The notes under the pieces: model-generated
Databases searched by the model: none
What the model saw: only the letters and a program-made list of their open reading frames with translations
What the model was told of the DNA's origin: nothing
Shown here: positions 8,229 through 16,333 of the stretch, piece after piece
Numbering within the stretch: the stretch's first letter is position 1
How the letters are laid out: every line of letters starts with the position of its first letter
Translations under genes and position numbers: made by a program
NCBI RefSeq assembly: GCF_002205895.1
Contig: NZ_NJDE01000009.1
Span: 310,001-374,000, forward strand
Source: Saccharibacillus sp. O23
Lineage (GTDB): Bacteria > Bacillota > Bacilli > Paenibacillales > Paenibacillaceae
DNA: 64,000 nucleotides
Direction: 5' to 3'

Positions 8229-9047
8229 CTACTCGAAAAGGTGCATGGGAAATCGTCCGATCGGCTCGTAGCCGCGGATCTGCCTGCCGGAAGCGCGCGG
8301 AGCCAATAAATTGCGTTCGACAAGAGCTTGAAGCAGCTGTCTGGCCGGGCGGAAGCTCAGGTCGTGGCGTTCCATCACGTCGCGAGGACGAATCGGGCGA
8401 TTTAACTGCCAAGCAAGCTTTAGCACGTCTTTTTGAAAAGGAGACAGCCGTTCGGCGGAAGCAGATGGCTTCTGCGCTTTCGAGCCGATCAAGCCCGAAC
8501 TTATCATCGCCGGCGACAAACTCAACTGCAGCAGCATCCGGCAGACTTCCGGGCGGCGCTGAATATCGTCGAACGAAAAATGCAGCATTTTCCACCCCAT
8601 CCCGGTGAGAAAAGAATCGCGGTTCAGCGCATAGCTGAATTTCTCGCGGTCCATGTCTTTGACATGGCTCTGGAAACCGTCGCATTCGATGCCGATCTTG
8701 CCGCCGCTGGCGGGCAGGAACGCGAAGTCGAGAAACTGCGAGCGCCGGTTCCAATCTTGAATCTCGTATTCCGGGTGAAGATGATCGAAGCTGCCGACGA
8801 GCGGCCACCAGACTTGTTCCAGAAACAGCTTTTCCGCATAGAGGTGCCCTCGCTCCAGCCGTCCTCGCCGCTCGCCGGAACGACGGGCGAGATGGTGCCG
8901 AACGAATGACGTATGAGCGGTTTCGAATTCGGACAGGGAATCGAGCGTTTGACGAGACGCAGACGCAGACGCAGACGCAGACGGCGCGGCAGCATCGGAC
9001 GAAAGGGAAGGAGCGGAAACGGGCAGACTCGGATTTTTACTCGACAA
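8229..9047 (-). CDS. DUF559/Vsr-like PD-(D/E)xK nuclease-fold protein
   Basis: 272 residues from TTG 9047, chosen because GAGGAGG lies 8 nt upstream; a longer frame to 9323 would read through repeat DNA. Residues about 1-30 are Ser/Ala-rich. The centre has FLDFAFLP-x6-KIGIECDGFQSH and later GWKMLHFSFDDI, which is the D-x(n)-E-x-D/K core of DUF559 and very-short-patch-repair-like nucleases. The C-terminus (about residues 200-272) looks like a winged helix (RPRDVMERHDLSFRPARQLLQALVERNLL). It may bind and cut DNA; no partner methylase or helicase is adjacent. Function as a nuclease is inferred from the fold motif only. Confidence 0.65.
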   Translation of the reverse strand: MSSKNPSLPVSAPSLSSDAAAPSASASASASRQTLDSLSEFETAHTSFVRHHLARRSGERRGRLERGHLYAEKLFLEQVWWPLVGSFDHLHPEYEIQDWNRRSQFLDFAFLPASGGKIGIECDGFQSHVKDMDREKFSYALNRDSFLTGMGWKMLHFSFDDIQRRPEVCRMLLQLSLSPAMISSGLIGSKAQKPSASAERLSPFQKDVLKLAWQLNRPIRPRDVMERHDLSFRPARQLLQALVERNLLAPRASGRQIRGYEPIGRFPMHLFE

Positions 9048-9242
9048 TGAAAGTACCTCCTCGTATGGTCGGTCGGCTTCGAAACTTATGGCGGATAGCG
9101 GAAAATCGGACGTTCCCGGCGCGCAGATCCATCGGCAGCTCGCGGGTAACGATCGAACGCGGGCGGCAGGCGACGACTGAGAGGCTCCGGCCGACCGGCG
9201 AAACGCGCACAAAAAAACGCCCTCCCGGCCGCTGGTGCCCGT

Positions 9243-9339
9243 TCGACACTTAAAGGTAAGGTTAGGCTTCCCTGAACAGCACCTAAGCATGTGCGTTTCA
9301 AGCAAACGTAAACCTCCGATCAAGAGTCGAAAAGGGATC
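9243..9339. repeat. Dispersed stem-loop element, copy D
   Basis: Starts CGACACTTAAAGG and ends AAGAGTCGAAAAGGG, with CGAC/GTCG ends complementary. Its middle (GTGCGTTTCAAGCAAACG) matches copy C at 26881-26899 closely. It abuts copy B on the right, forming a tandem pair between the nuclease gene and the sensor kinase gene. Confidence 0.65.
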
Positions 9340-9344
9340 AGTAC

Positions 9345-9404
9345 GTTGACCGCTTGAGAGGTTAGGTTTCGCTCCCCGAAAACCTTAGATTCAATGCGGT
9401 CAAC
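9345..9404. repeat. Dispersed stem-loop element, copy B (short form)
   Basis: A 60-bp version of copy A: GTTGACCGC (9345-9353) and GCGGTCAAC (9396-9404) are perfect inverted ends, and TTAGGTTTCGCTCCCCGAAAAC matches the copy A core. Compared with A it lacks the internal GC-rich hairpin, so it looks like a deletion derivative. Confidence 0.7.
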
Positions 9405-9468
9405 TCACTAGGCCGAAAGGACGTTCTTCGTCACGTTCGTGATTCGTTTTCCCGATTATAGCATGCCC

Positions 9469-9523
9469 GTTTAACATTTGTTAAACTCTCGTTTAGCCCG
9501 GAGTTATTCCGGCATGCTATCAT
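9469..9523 (+). promoter_or_regulatory. Response-regulator box and -10 upstream of the sensor kinase operon
   Basis: GTTTAACATTTGTTAAA (9469-9485) holds two GTTWAA half-sites 11 bp apart, the spacing used by OmpR/PhoB-type regulators. A -10 candidate TATCAT lies at 9518-9523. The same box (GTTTAAGGTTTGTTTAG) with the same 32-bp distance to a -10 occurs before the secreted-protein gene at 12020. Autoregulation by the operon's own regulator is the simplest reading. Confidence 0.6.
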
Positions 9524-9618
9524 GCAGGTAAAGGCGGTACGCGGCGGCTCGGGATTTTCGTTCGATCCGCCCGAGCGTGCGCCCGATACCCATACCGAAG
9601 CGGAACGGGAGATCTGCC

Positions 9619-11100
9619 ATGACCATTAGACGCAGGCTTTTTATATCCAATATCTTGATGATCGTCATTCCGATCGTGCTCGCCCTGATGCTGTCGGCGC
9701 TTCTGGCGCTGCTCTTGTGGTCGCAGTTCGACTTCAAATTCAGCAGCAATCAGGATTATTACGAAGCGCGCGACTCCGTGATGCAGGCGGCCGAGCAGTT
9801 CGTGACCCATCCCGAAGCTTCGCAATCCGAACGCGTCGATTTCGTGATCGGCCGGGTCAAGAAGCTGCTGGCGAACAACGATATGGCGCTGCGCGTCTAC
9901 GGGACGTTCGACGGACAGAAAGTCGGCGATACGCCCGAATATTCGCTCGGCTCGGAAGAATTTGTCGACCCGTCGTTAAACGAAGCACTGAATTCGCTCG
10001 GCGGAACGGGGATCGTCGGCAAAAACGGGCGAGAATTGTACGTATCCCAGATTCCGGGGGAAGACGGGACCGGTTACCGTATCGAGCTGTACAGCACGCG
10101 GACGCCCGAGGATACGCAGGATACTCGAAGCAGCCATCACGGAGGATGGATTCCGGTCGCGCTGCTGCTGGGGATGATCGCGGTCGTCTTTTTGACCAGC
10201 CGCTTCTTGACCCGGTTCGTATTCCAGAAGATCCGTCAGCCGCTGGAGATTCTGGCGGACGGGGTCAATCAGATCCGCGACGGCAATCTGGACTATCGGA
10301 TTCGATATGCGCGCAAAGACGAATTCCGCCCGGTCTGCGAAGCGTTCAACGAGATGGCCGGACGGCTGAAAGAGTCGGTCTGGGCGGTGCAGAAGCAGGA
10401 AATGAACCGTAAAGAGCTGCTCGCCGGCATCTCGCACGATCTGCGTTCGCCGCTGACTTCGATCAAAGCGTATTCCGAAGGGCTGCTGGACGGAGTCGCG
10501 AAGACTCAAGAAGCGCAGCATCGGTACGTGAAGATGATCAAAGGCAAAGCGGAAGACATCGACCATATGGTCTCGCGGCTGTTCCTGTTCTCCAAAATGG
10601 ATCTGGGCGATTACCCGAATTATCCCGAAGATCTGTATCTGCGCGAAGAGTTGGAAAGTTTCTTCCGGGCGGTCGCCGAGGAGCATGCGGAGCAGGGGTT
10701 GATCGTCGCGCTGGGCCGATTGGAAGAAGGCGTTACGCTGCATGCCGATCCGGTACAGTTCCGGCGGGTGCTGGCGAATATCGTGGAAAACAGTTTGAAA
10801 TACAAAGAGCGCCCGGAAGTGACGGTGTCGGTCGAGACGTTCAAGCGCGGAGACGCGCTGCGGATCGAAGTCGAAGACGACGGGCCGGGCGTGACGGACG
10901 AAGCTCTGCCGAAGCTGTTCGACGTCTTCTACCGAAGCGACGCTTCGCGCAGCAGTCCGAACCGGGGCAGCGGGCTCGGACTCGCGATCTCGGAGAAAGC
11001 GATCGCGTTCATGAACGGACGGATCTGGGCAGAACACGGACGGAGCGGCGGTCTGCGGATCGTGATCGAGCTGCCGATCGCCGCCGACAAGGAGGAATAA
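9619..11100 (+). CDS. Sensor histidine kinase (two-component system 1)
   Basis: 493 residues from ATG 9619, preceded by GGGAGAT; an upstream frame to 9577 lacks a ribosome site. TM1 is near residues 8-35, an extracytoplasmic domain of about 140 residues follows, TM2 is near 178-198, then HAMP (about 200-255). The HisKA box is AGISHDLRSPLTSI with His near residue 273. The ATPase domain has N box IVENSLKYK, G1 DDGPGV and G2 GSGLGLAI. It forms an operon with the downstream OmpR-type regulator (3-nt gap). The ligand is unknown; the linked secreted protein and ABC transporter suggest a cell-envelope signal. Confidence 0.92.
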   Translation: MTIRRRLFISNILMIVIPIVLALMLSALLALLLWSQFDFKFSSNQDYYEARDSVMQAAEQFVTHPEASQSERVDFVIGRVKKLLANNDMALRVYGTFDGQKVGDTPEYSLGSEEFVDPSLNEALNSLGGTGIVGKNGRELYVSQIPGEDGTGYRIELYSTRTPEDTQDTRSSHHGGWIPVALLLGMIAVVFLTSRFLTRFVFQKIRQPLEILADGVNQIRDGNLDYRIRYARKDEFRPVCEAFNEMAGRLKESVWAVQKQEMNRKELLAGISHDLRSPLTSIKAYSEGLLDGVAKTQEAQHRYVKMIKGKAEDIDHMVSRLFLFSKMDLGDYPNYPEDLYLREELESFFRAVAEEHAEQGLIVALGRLEEGVTLHADPVQFRRVLANIVENSLKYKERPEVTVSVETFKRGDALRIEVEDDGPGVTDEALPKLFDVFYRSDASRSSPNRGSGLGLAISEKAIAFMNGRIWAEHGRSGGLRIVIELPIAADKEE

Positions 11101-11103
11101 CGG

Positions 11104-11808
11104 ATGAGCAACGGGAAAAAGGTGCTGATCGTCGAAGACGATAGCGCGATCGCGGAGATCGAACGGGATTATCTGGAGATCGACGGATTCGCGGTGGAGA
11201 TCGCGGGCGACGGCTTGACCGGCATACGGCGGGGCGGCAGCGGCGAATTCGATCTGATTCTGCTCGACGTCATGCTGCCGGGAGCGGACGGGTTCGCGGT
11301 ATGCCGCAAACTGCGCGAGACGCTGGATATTCCGATCCTGATGGTGACCGCGCGGCAGGAAGACATCGACAAGATCCGGGGATTGGGGCTGGGCGCGGAC
11401 GACTATATCGTGAAGCCTTTTTCGCCGGGAGAACTGGTGGCGCGCGTCAAAGCCAATCTCGCCCAATACGAGCGCCTTCGCAATCGGGGCGGCCTGCCGG
11501 CGGACGGAGGCGAGCTGAAAGTCGGTCAGATCGTGATCCGTCCGCAATCGCGGCGCGTCTACGTGCGAGGCGAAGAGCTGACGCTCAAAAACAAAGAGTA
11601 CGAGCTGCTGCTGTTTATGGTGGAACACGTCGATATGGTGCTGGCCAAAGAAACGCTGTACGAGAAAATCTGGGGCTACGACGCGGTAGGCGACAGCGCG
11701 ACGGTCGCGGTGCATATCAATCGTCTGCGCGAGAAGATCGAAGACAATCCGGGCGATCCCAAGATCATACAGACGGTGTGGGGCGCCGGCTACCGGCTTA
11801 AGGCTTGA
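11104..11808 (+). CDS. OmpR-family response regulator (two-component system 1)
   Basis: 234 residues. Receiver domain with acidic pair EDD near residues 10-12, phospho-acceptor Asp near residue 55 in LILLDVMLPG, Thr in MVTA and Lys in VKPFSPGE. The C-terminal winged helix (about residues 135-232) has LTLKNKEYELL and AVHINRLREKI. Its ribosome site AAGGAGGAA lies inside the kinase gene end, so the two are translationally coupled. A matching direct-repeat box precedes both this operon and the gene at 12020, which are its most likely targets. Confidence 0.93.
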   Translation: MSNGKKVLIVEDDSAIAEIERDYLEIDGFAVEIAGDGLTGIRRGGSGEFDLILLDVMLPGADGFAVCRKLRETLDIPILMVTARQEDIDKIRGLGLGADDYIVKPFSPGELVARVKANLAQYERLRNRGGLPADGGELKVGQIVIRPQSRRVYVRGEELTLKNKEYELLLFMVEHVDMVLAKETLYEKIWGYDAVGDSATVAVHINRLREKIEDNPGDPKIIQTVWGAGYRLKA

Positions 11809-11836
11809 CGGGGAAAAGGCGGCAATAGCAAAACGG

Positions 11837-11870
11837 GAACTCTCGCTTTGGAGCGGGGGTTCTTTTTTAT
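11837..11870 (+). terminator. Intrinsic terminator after the two-component operon
   Basis: GAACTCTCGCT pairs over its whole length (with G-T pairs) with AGCGGGGGTTC, followed by TTTTTT. This separates the regulator operon from the secreted-protein/ABC operon. Confidence 0.8.
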
Positions 11871-11910
11871 GGAAAGGAACGCAAGAGGACGGACACAATA
11901 TTTACGAACC

Positions 11911-11965
11911 GTTTAAGGTTTGTTTAGAAAGTGTGAAAAGGCTGTTTATTCCTCGGCTGTAGGAT
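11911..11965 (+). promoter_or_regulatory. Response-regulator box and -10 upstream of the secreted protein gene
   Basis: GTTTAAGGTTTGTTTAG (11911-11927): GTTTAA and GTTTAG half-sites start 11 bp apart. A -10 candidate TAGGAT is at 11960-11965, 32 bp after the box. Box sequence and spacing duplicate the site before the kinase gene (9469). Confidence 0.6.
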
Positions 11966-12019
11966 AAGGATGTACCGAAGAAACACTCCACAAACTACAA
12001 ATCGGAGGAGAGACGGAGA

Positions 12020-12928
12020 ATGAAAAAAAGCGTGCGCAACAAAACGATCGGAATCATGGCGGCGGGCATGGTCGTGACGGCCAGCCTCGGAGCGGCGGCT
12101 TACGCGAGCGGGAACGCGTACGACGATTTCCGTTCGGCGGCGATCAAGACGATGCAGCTCGACAACTCGACGATGAATTCGACGGTCGAATTGAAGCAGG
12201 ACGGCAAAGTCACGGCGAGCGGGACGTTCGAAGTACAGTCGGCGGGCGAAGAAAGCTACTCGACGGGCAAGCTTAACATCGGCGGCAAGACGCTGGATAT
12301 CGAACAGGCGACCGAGAACGGGAAAATGATCCTGCGCAAAGGCGACCAATATTATTCGGTGGACGCGAAAGAGACGGAAGGCCGCGGCGGCAAAGAATTC
12401 GAAGCTTCGCCTAGCGCGCTCCGATTGGCGGAAGCGGCGAGCGATCTGCTGCTGGGCGACATCAAGAACCGTTTCTCGGAAAACGGCGATACGATTACGC
12501 TGAACCTGACGGACGCGCAGATTCCGGAACTCGCGAACTTGGCAATGAACGCGGTGCTGGAAGCGAGCGCCAAACACGGCGAAGACCGTCTGAGCGAAGA
12601 AGCGAAATGGCAGTCGGATTGGGCGGACTTCGACCATGCGTCCCTGTTCCCGATCGCGTCCGACGGCCGCGTGGACAGCGTGCGTCTGGACGCGACGATC
12701 AAAGACGGCGCGATCTCCGCGATCCGCACGACGATCGGCGTATCGGGTCTGGACAAGAGCGGACAGCAAGTCGAACTGCAAGCGTCGATCGACAGCGCGT
12801 TCAGCGACGTGGGCACGACCGTTCCGCAGGATATCGACGTAACGGGCAAAAAAATCGAAGCGCTCGAAATGCCGAGCGGACATGAAGGTTTCGGTCACGG
12901 GCCTTTCGGCCGCGGCCGTCACGAGTAA
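12020..12928 (+). CDS. Secreted protein of unknown family, linked to a TCS and ABC transporter
   Basis: 302 residues, ATG 12020 after GGAGGAGAG. Signal peptide of about 30 residues (MKKSVRNKT, hydrophobic core, AAYASG). The mature part reads like a beta-rich lipoprotein-localisation-type fold: repeated TVELKQDGKVTASGTFEV, TGKLNIGGKTLDI and VDSVRLDATIKDGAISAIRTTIGVSG, but no lipobox Cys. The C-terminus is Gly/His-rich (GHEGFGHGPFGRGRHE). It is the first gene of an operon with a BcrA-type ABC transporter and carries the two-component box in its promoter. It may capture or sense a compound at the membrane; this is inference. Confidence 0.75.
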   Translation: MKKSVRNKTIGIMAAGMVVTASLGAAAYASGNAYDDFRSAAIKTMQLDNSTMNSTVELKQDGKVTASGTFEVQSAGEESYSTGKLNIGGKTLDIEQATENGKMILRKGDQYYSVDAKETEGRGGKEFEASPSALRLAEAASDLLLGDIKNRFSENGDTITLNLTDAQIPELANLAMNAVLEASAKHGEDRLSEEAKWQSDWADFDHASLFPIASDGRVDSVRLDATIKDGAISAIRTTIGVSGLDKSGQQVELQASIDSAFSDVGTTVPQDIDVTGKKIEALEMPSGHEGFGHGPFGRGRHE

Positions 12929-12940
12929 GGAGGGAACGCG

Positions 12941-13666
12941 ATGACCGTCGTCGTGATCGAAAATCTGACGAAGAAGTACGCCAATCGGCGAGGCGTGGAC
13001 AATCTGTCGTTCGAAGTGGAAGCGGGACAGGTGCTCGGGCTGCTCGGCCCGAACGGCAGCGGCAAGACTACGGCCATGAAAGCGATGCTCGGACTGCTGC
13101 GGCCCGACTCCGGCGCGATCTCGCTGCTGGGCATGAACCCGGCCGAGCAGCTTCCCGGCATTCTGGCCCGGACAGGCTGCATGATCGAGACGCCCGGCCT
13201 TTATCCGTATTTGACGGCCGAACAGAACCTGCTGCTGACGGGGCGTTTCTATCCGGGTTTCGAAGCGGCGGCGGTCGAAGGATTGCTCGGGCGCGTCGGG
13301 CTGCTGCCTTACCGCGCGGAGAAAGTCCGCAAGTTCTCGGTCGGCATGAAGCAGCGTCTGGCGCTGGCCGCGGCTCTGCTGCCGCAGCCCGAACTGCTGG
13401 TGCTCGACGAACCGACGAACGGCATGGATATCGAAGGAACCGCGTTGTTCCGGGAACTGCTGCGGCAGGAGCGCGAACGCGGCTGCGCGGTCGTCTTGTC
13501 CAGCCATCTGGCGCATGAGATGGAGCAGCTCTGCACGCATGTCGCGGTGCTGCGGGAAGGACAGCTGATCGACCGGGCGCCGGTGGCGGAGGTCATGGAA
13601 CAGTACGGCAGCATCGAACGCTATTATTTGCGGGCGACGAACGCGAACGGGAGGGAAGTCGGATGA
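12941..13666 (+). CDS. ABC transporter ATP-binding protein (bacitracin/lantibiotic-immunity type)
   Basis: 241 residues. Walker A GPNGSGKTT near residues 36-44, signature KFSVGMKQRL (a variant of LSGGQ common in BcrA/CcmA-like ATPases), Walker B LLVLDEPTNGMD and switch His in LSSHLAHEME. It is 12 bp after the secreted-protein gene with AAGGAGGG, and its last codons overlap the permease start (ATGA). It energises the permease encoded next. The two-component-controlled setting is typical of antimicrobial-peptide detoxification transporters, but the substrate is unproven. Confidence 0.92.
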   Translation: MTVVVIENLTKKYANRRGVDNLSFEVEAGQVLGLLGPNGSGKTTAMKAMLGLLRPDSGAISLLGMNPAEQLPGILARTGCMIETPGLYPYLTAEQNLLLTGRFYPGFEAAAVEGLLGRVGLLPYRAEKVRKFSVGMKQRLALAAALLPQPELLVLDEPTNGMDIEGTALFRELLRQERERGCAVVLSSHLAHEMEQLCTHVAVLREGQLIDRAPVAEVMEQYGSIERYYLRATNANGREVG

Positions 13667-14706
13667 GCATGACGGATCAAGAAGCGGGTAGACCGACCGG
13701 CAAAAGATTCGAGCGCGGATCGGGAGGGATCGGATCGGGAGCGAAGAAAGGGCAGAGCGTACGAAGCGAAAACGCGGCCTATTCGGATGCCGGAACTGCG
13801 GTTCTCGGCGCAAACTCCGCGAACCCGAAAGCCGGAAGCGTCGGCACGGTCGAGGTCGGCGGCGGTGCGGCCGAAGACGACGGCCAAGCGCGGCGCGGCT
13901 TGTCCGGAAAGGCTGCCTCAAGCGGGAAAGCGAACCGCACGGGCAGCGGCGCGAATCTGTCCGTCGGCGCGATGATCGGCCGATCGGCGGAAGTCGAGCT
14001 GCGCAAGATGCTCGCGCAGTTCAAATACCGCGCGCTGCCGGTGCTGATCGCGCTGGTGCCGCTTGCGGTTCTGCTGCTGAACCGGACGTCAAGCAGCTTT
14101 ATCCGTTTCTCGCCGGATAATCTGCCGTACACGCTGCTGTCGCTCGCGGCTTATATCCTGCTGCCGCTGGCCGCCTGCATGGCGGCGGCCGATCTGTTCG
14201 CCGGCGAGCGCGAGCGCGGCGAGCTGAAGATTCCGCTCACCCGTCCGGTGAGCCGCCCTGCGCTCGCGATCGGCAAGATCGCGGCGATCGGGATCTATCA
14301 GGCCGGGCTGCTGGCCGTCCTGCTGGTCATGTCGCTCGCGGCCGCGTTCTTGTCGGGCGCTTCTCCGGGCGGCATCGGCCTTCCGGCGGCGCTGGGCGCT
14401 TACGTGCTGACGCTGCTGCCCGCTGCGGCGATCGGCGCCGCTGCGGCTCTCGCTTCGACGCTGGCTCGCAGCGCGACCTCCGGCTTCCTGCTCGGTATCG
14501 TGCTGTTGGCGCTGCTGAACGGATTGGGTCTGGCTTTCCCGGCCGTATCGCCGGTTCTGCTGACCGAATACGTCACTTTGTACAAGACGGTGATCGGTTC
14601 GGAGATCGCATGGAGTCAGTTGGCGCTCGGAGCCGGCATTCTGGCCGGCTGCGCAACGGTGCTGACGACGATGCAGATTCTGCTGTTCGACAGCCGCGAA
14701 GTCTGA
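13663..14706 (+). CDS. ABC-2 type permease with long disordered N-terminus
   Basis: 347 residues, start ATG overlapping the ATPase stop by 4 nt. Residues about 1-100 are Gly/Ser/Ala/Lys-rich and look disordered, which is unusual for this family. From about residue 103 the sequence becomes a normal ABC-2 permease: amphipathic SAEVELRKMLAQFKYRALPV and then six hydrophobic segments up to the C-terminus. The partner ATPase is the gene before it. The N-terminal tail could be a regulatory extension or poorly conserved filler. Confidence 0.85.
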   Translation: MSMTDQEAGRPTGKRFERGSGGIGSGAKKGQSVRSENAAYSDAGTAVLGANSANPKAGSVGTVEVGGGAAEDDGQARRGLSGKAASSGKANRTGSGANLSVGAMIGRSAEVELRKMLAQFKYRALPVLIALVPLAVLLLNRTSSSFIRFSPDNLPYTLLSLAAYILLPLAACMAAADLFAGERERGELKIPLTRPVSRPALAIGKIAAIGIYQAGLLAVLLVMSLAAAFLSGASPGGIGLPAALGAYVLTLLPAAAIGAAAALASTLARSATSGFLLGIVLLALLNGLGLAFPAVSPVLLTEYVTLYKTVIGSEIAWSQLALGAGILAGCATVLTTMQILLFDSREV

Positions 14707-14780
14707 GAAGGTGGAAAGCTCGGCAGCGGCGCAGCAAGCCGTGTAAAAAGCAGCGCAAAAAGCAGCATAAAAGCAGCGCA

Positions 14781-14825
14781 AAAAGATCCGTTTCGGCCGA
14801 AAAAGCCGAAGCGGATCTTTTTTTG
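14781..14825 (+). terminator. Intrinsic terminator (possibly bidirectional)
   Basis: AAAAGATCCG-T-TTCGGC pairs with GCCGAA-GCGGATCTTTT, with A-run before and T-run after. It separates the ABC operon from the convergent MFS gene and could serve both. Confidence 0.88.
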
Positions 14826-14843
14826 GCGGAACTTACGTCTTCG

Positions 14844-16331
14844 TCAGTTGAACCGCCGAATATGCGGCGAACACAGCGCGGTCAGCAGAATCGCGATGCC
14901 CGCGCAGGCGAAGATCGCGATGCTCGGGATGCCGCCGATCGTGTCGGCCAGCCGTCCGACCAGCAGATAGCCGACCGGAAGCAGCGCGAACGAACCGAGC
15001 ATATCGAGACTGGCGACGCGGCCGAAGCTCTCGGCCGGAACCAGCTCCTGCAAGCTGATCTCCCAGATAATCATGAACATCATCATGCCGAAGCCTTCCA
15101 ACACCATCGCCATGACGAGGCCTGGGACCCAAGTGATTACCGACAGAAGCAGCAGGGCGACCCCGCTGAGCAGCGCTCCGCCGTAGGCGACCAAGCCCCG
15201 GCGTTTCCAATCGCGTTTGGAACCGAACAATACCGCCGCCAGAATGGCGCCGACCGCCGTACCCGCCATCGCGACGCCGTAAACGGAAGGCGATAAGCCG
15301 TGATGCACTTTGAACAACCACGGCACGAGGATCGCGACGATGCCGGTATAACAGATGTTCAGCAGCGAGAAAGCCACGATCGTGATCCAGAGCCACGGCA
15401 GCCGGCGAAGCACATGCACGCCTTCCATAAACTCCGCGCCGAAACCCGAAAGTACGGAAGATTTGGCAGCGCCGCCGGATGCATCCGAGATTCTTTCGGC
15501 GGCTTCTCCGATCCGAGCGGCGGAGTCGTCGAACTTGCCCGCGTCGGTGCCCAAGAAAGAAGGGGCAGTTTCTCGTGCTGCTTGGCTTCTGCTTTTTCGC
15601 TGCGCGGACAGCACCCGTCCCAGCATGGCGAAGCAGATCAGCGAGACCAAATAGGTCGTCGAATCGAGCGCGAATCCGGCCCCCGGCGAAGCCGCGCTGA
15701 CCAGCATGCCGCCGAGCGCGGGACCGAGCAGGCGAACGCCTTGAATGCTGATCTGGCTGAGCGCGTTGGCCGCGTTGCGGATATCCGGGGTAAATACTTC
15801 GGCGCGAAGCGCGGAGTAGGCCGGATTGAACACGCCTTCCATCAGGCCGTAGAACACGAGCCCGATATACAGCCGTTCCAGCGTCAAGCTGCCGTCGAAG
15901 ATCGAGATCGCCGCCGCCAGCATGATGACGAGCCGCGCCGAATTGCTGATCATCACGAGACGCAGCCGGTCGGTCTTGTCGACGATCCATCCGGCGAACG
16001 GAAGCGCGAGAATGTTCGGCAGCATGTAGCAGGTCATGGCGAATCCGAGCGCCGTCGACGAATCGGTCAGCGAGTAGACGACGATCGGCAGAATGAGGAC
16101 GGATACCGAGCTGCCGAGCATGGCGATCCATTGGCCGAGCCAGAGATAGGTAAAAGCTTTGGAGCGGCGCAGCGGAGACAGGAAAACGGCCAGCCGCGAA
16201 GCGGACGTTTCGGGATCGGAATCGTTCGCTGCGACTGCCGCGTTCGACGCGGCTGCCGCAGCCGCATGGCCGCCGGTTTTTGCAGCAGACGTTTCCGCGG
16301 AAGTCGGCGTTTTTTCGAGATCGGGCAGCAT
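14844..16331 (-). CDS. 12-TM MFS transporter (MFS_3/EntS-like)
   Basis: 495 residues from ATG 16331, chosen for the GAGGAAGGA site upstream; the frame extends to 16541 without a better start. Residues about 1-55 are hydrophilic and Ala-rich. Then FTYLWLGQWIAMLGSSVSVLILPIVVYSLT and AGWIVDKTDRLRLVMISN mark the MFS_3 family (macrolide- and siderophore-efflux relatives), with 12 predicted membrane segments. The ArsR-like gene upstream ends 2 nt before this start, so both are co-transcribed. Substrate unknown. Confidence 0.87.
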   Translation of the reverse strand: MLPDLEKTPTSAETSAAKTGGHAAAAAASNAAVAANDSDPETSASRLAVFLSPLRRSKAFTYLWLGQWIAMLGSSVSVLILPIVVYSLTDSSTALGFAMTCYMLPNILALPFAGWIVDKTDRLRLVMISNSARLVIMLAAAISIFDGSLTLERLYIGLVFYGLMEGVFNPAYSALRAEVFTPDIRNAANALSQISIQGVRLLGPALGGMLVSAASPGAGFALDSTTYLVSLICFAMLGRVLSAQRKSRSQAARETAPSFLGTDAGKFDDSAARIGEAAERISDASGGAAKSSVLSGFGAEFMEGVHVLRRLPWLWITIVAFSLLNICYTGIVAILVPWLFKVHHGLSPSVYGVAMAGTAVGAILAAVLFGSKRDWKRRGLVAYGGALLSGVALLLLSVITWVPGLVMAMVLEGFGMMMFMIIWEISLQELVPAESFGRVASLDMLGSFALLPVGYLLVGRLADTIGGIPSIAIFACAGIAILLTALCSPHIRRFN

Positions 16332-16333
16332 AT

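Noticed and set aside
9577-9619. Start of the sensor kinase at 9577
   Set aside because: The extra 14 residues are basic and proline-rich without a ribosome site; ATG 9619 has GGGAGAT and begins the membrane signal.
9976-13921. Long minus-strand ORFs over two-component system 1 and the ABC operon
   Set aside because: High GC creates long antisense frames; conserved kinase, regulator and ABC motifs are all on the plus strand.
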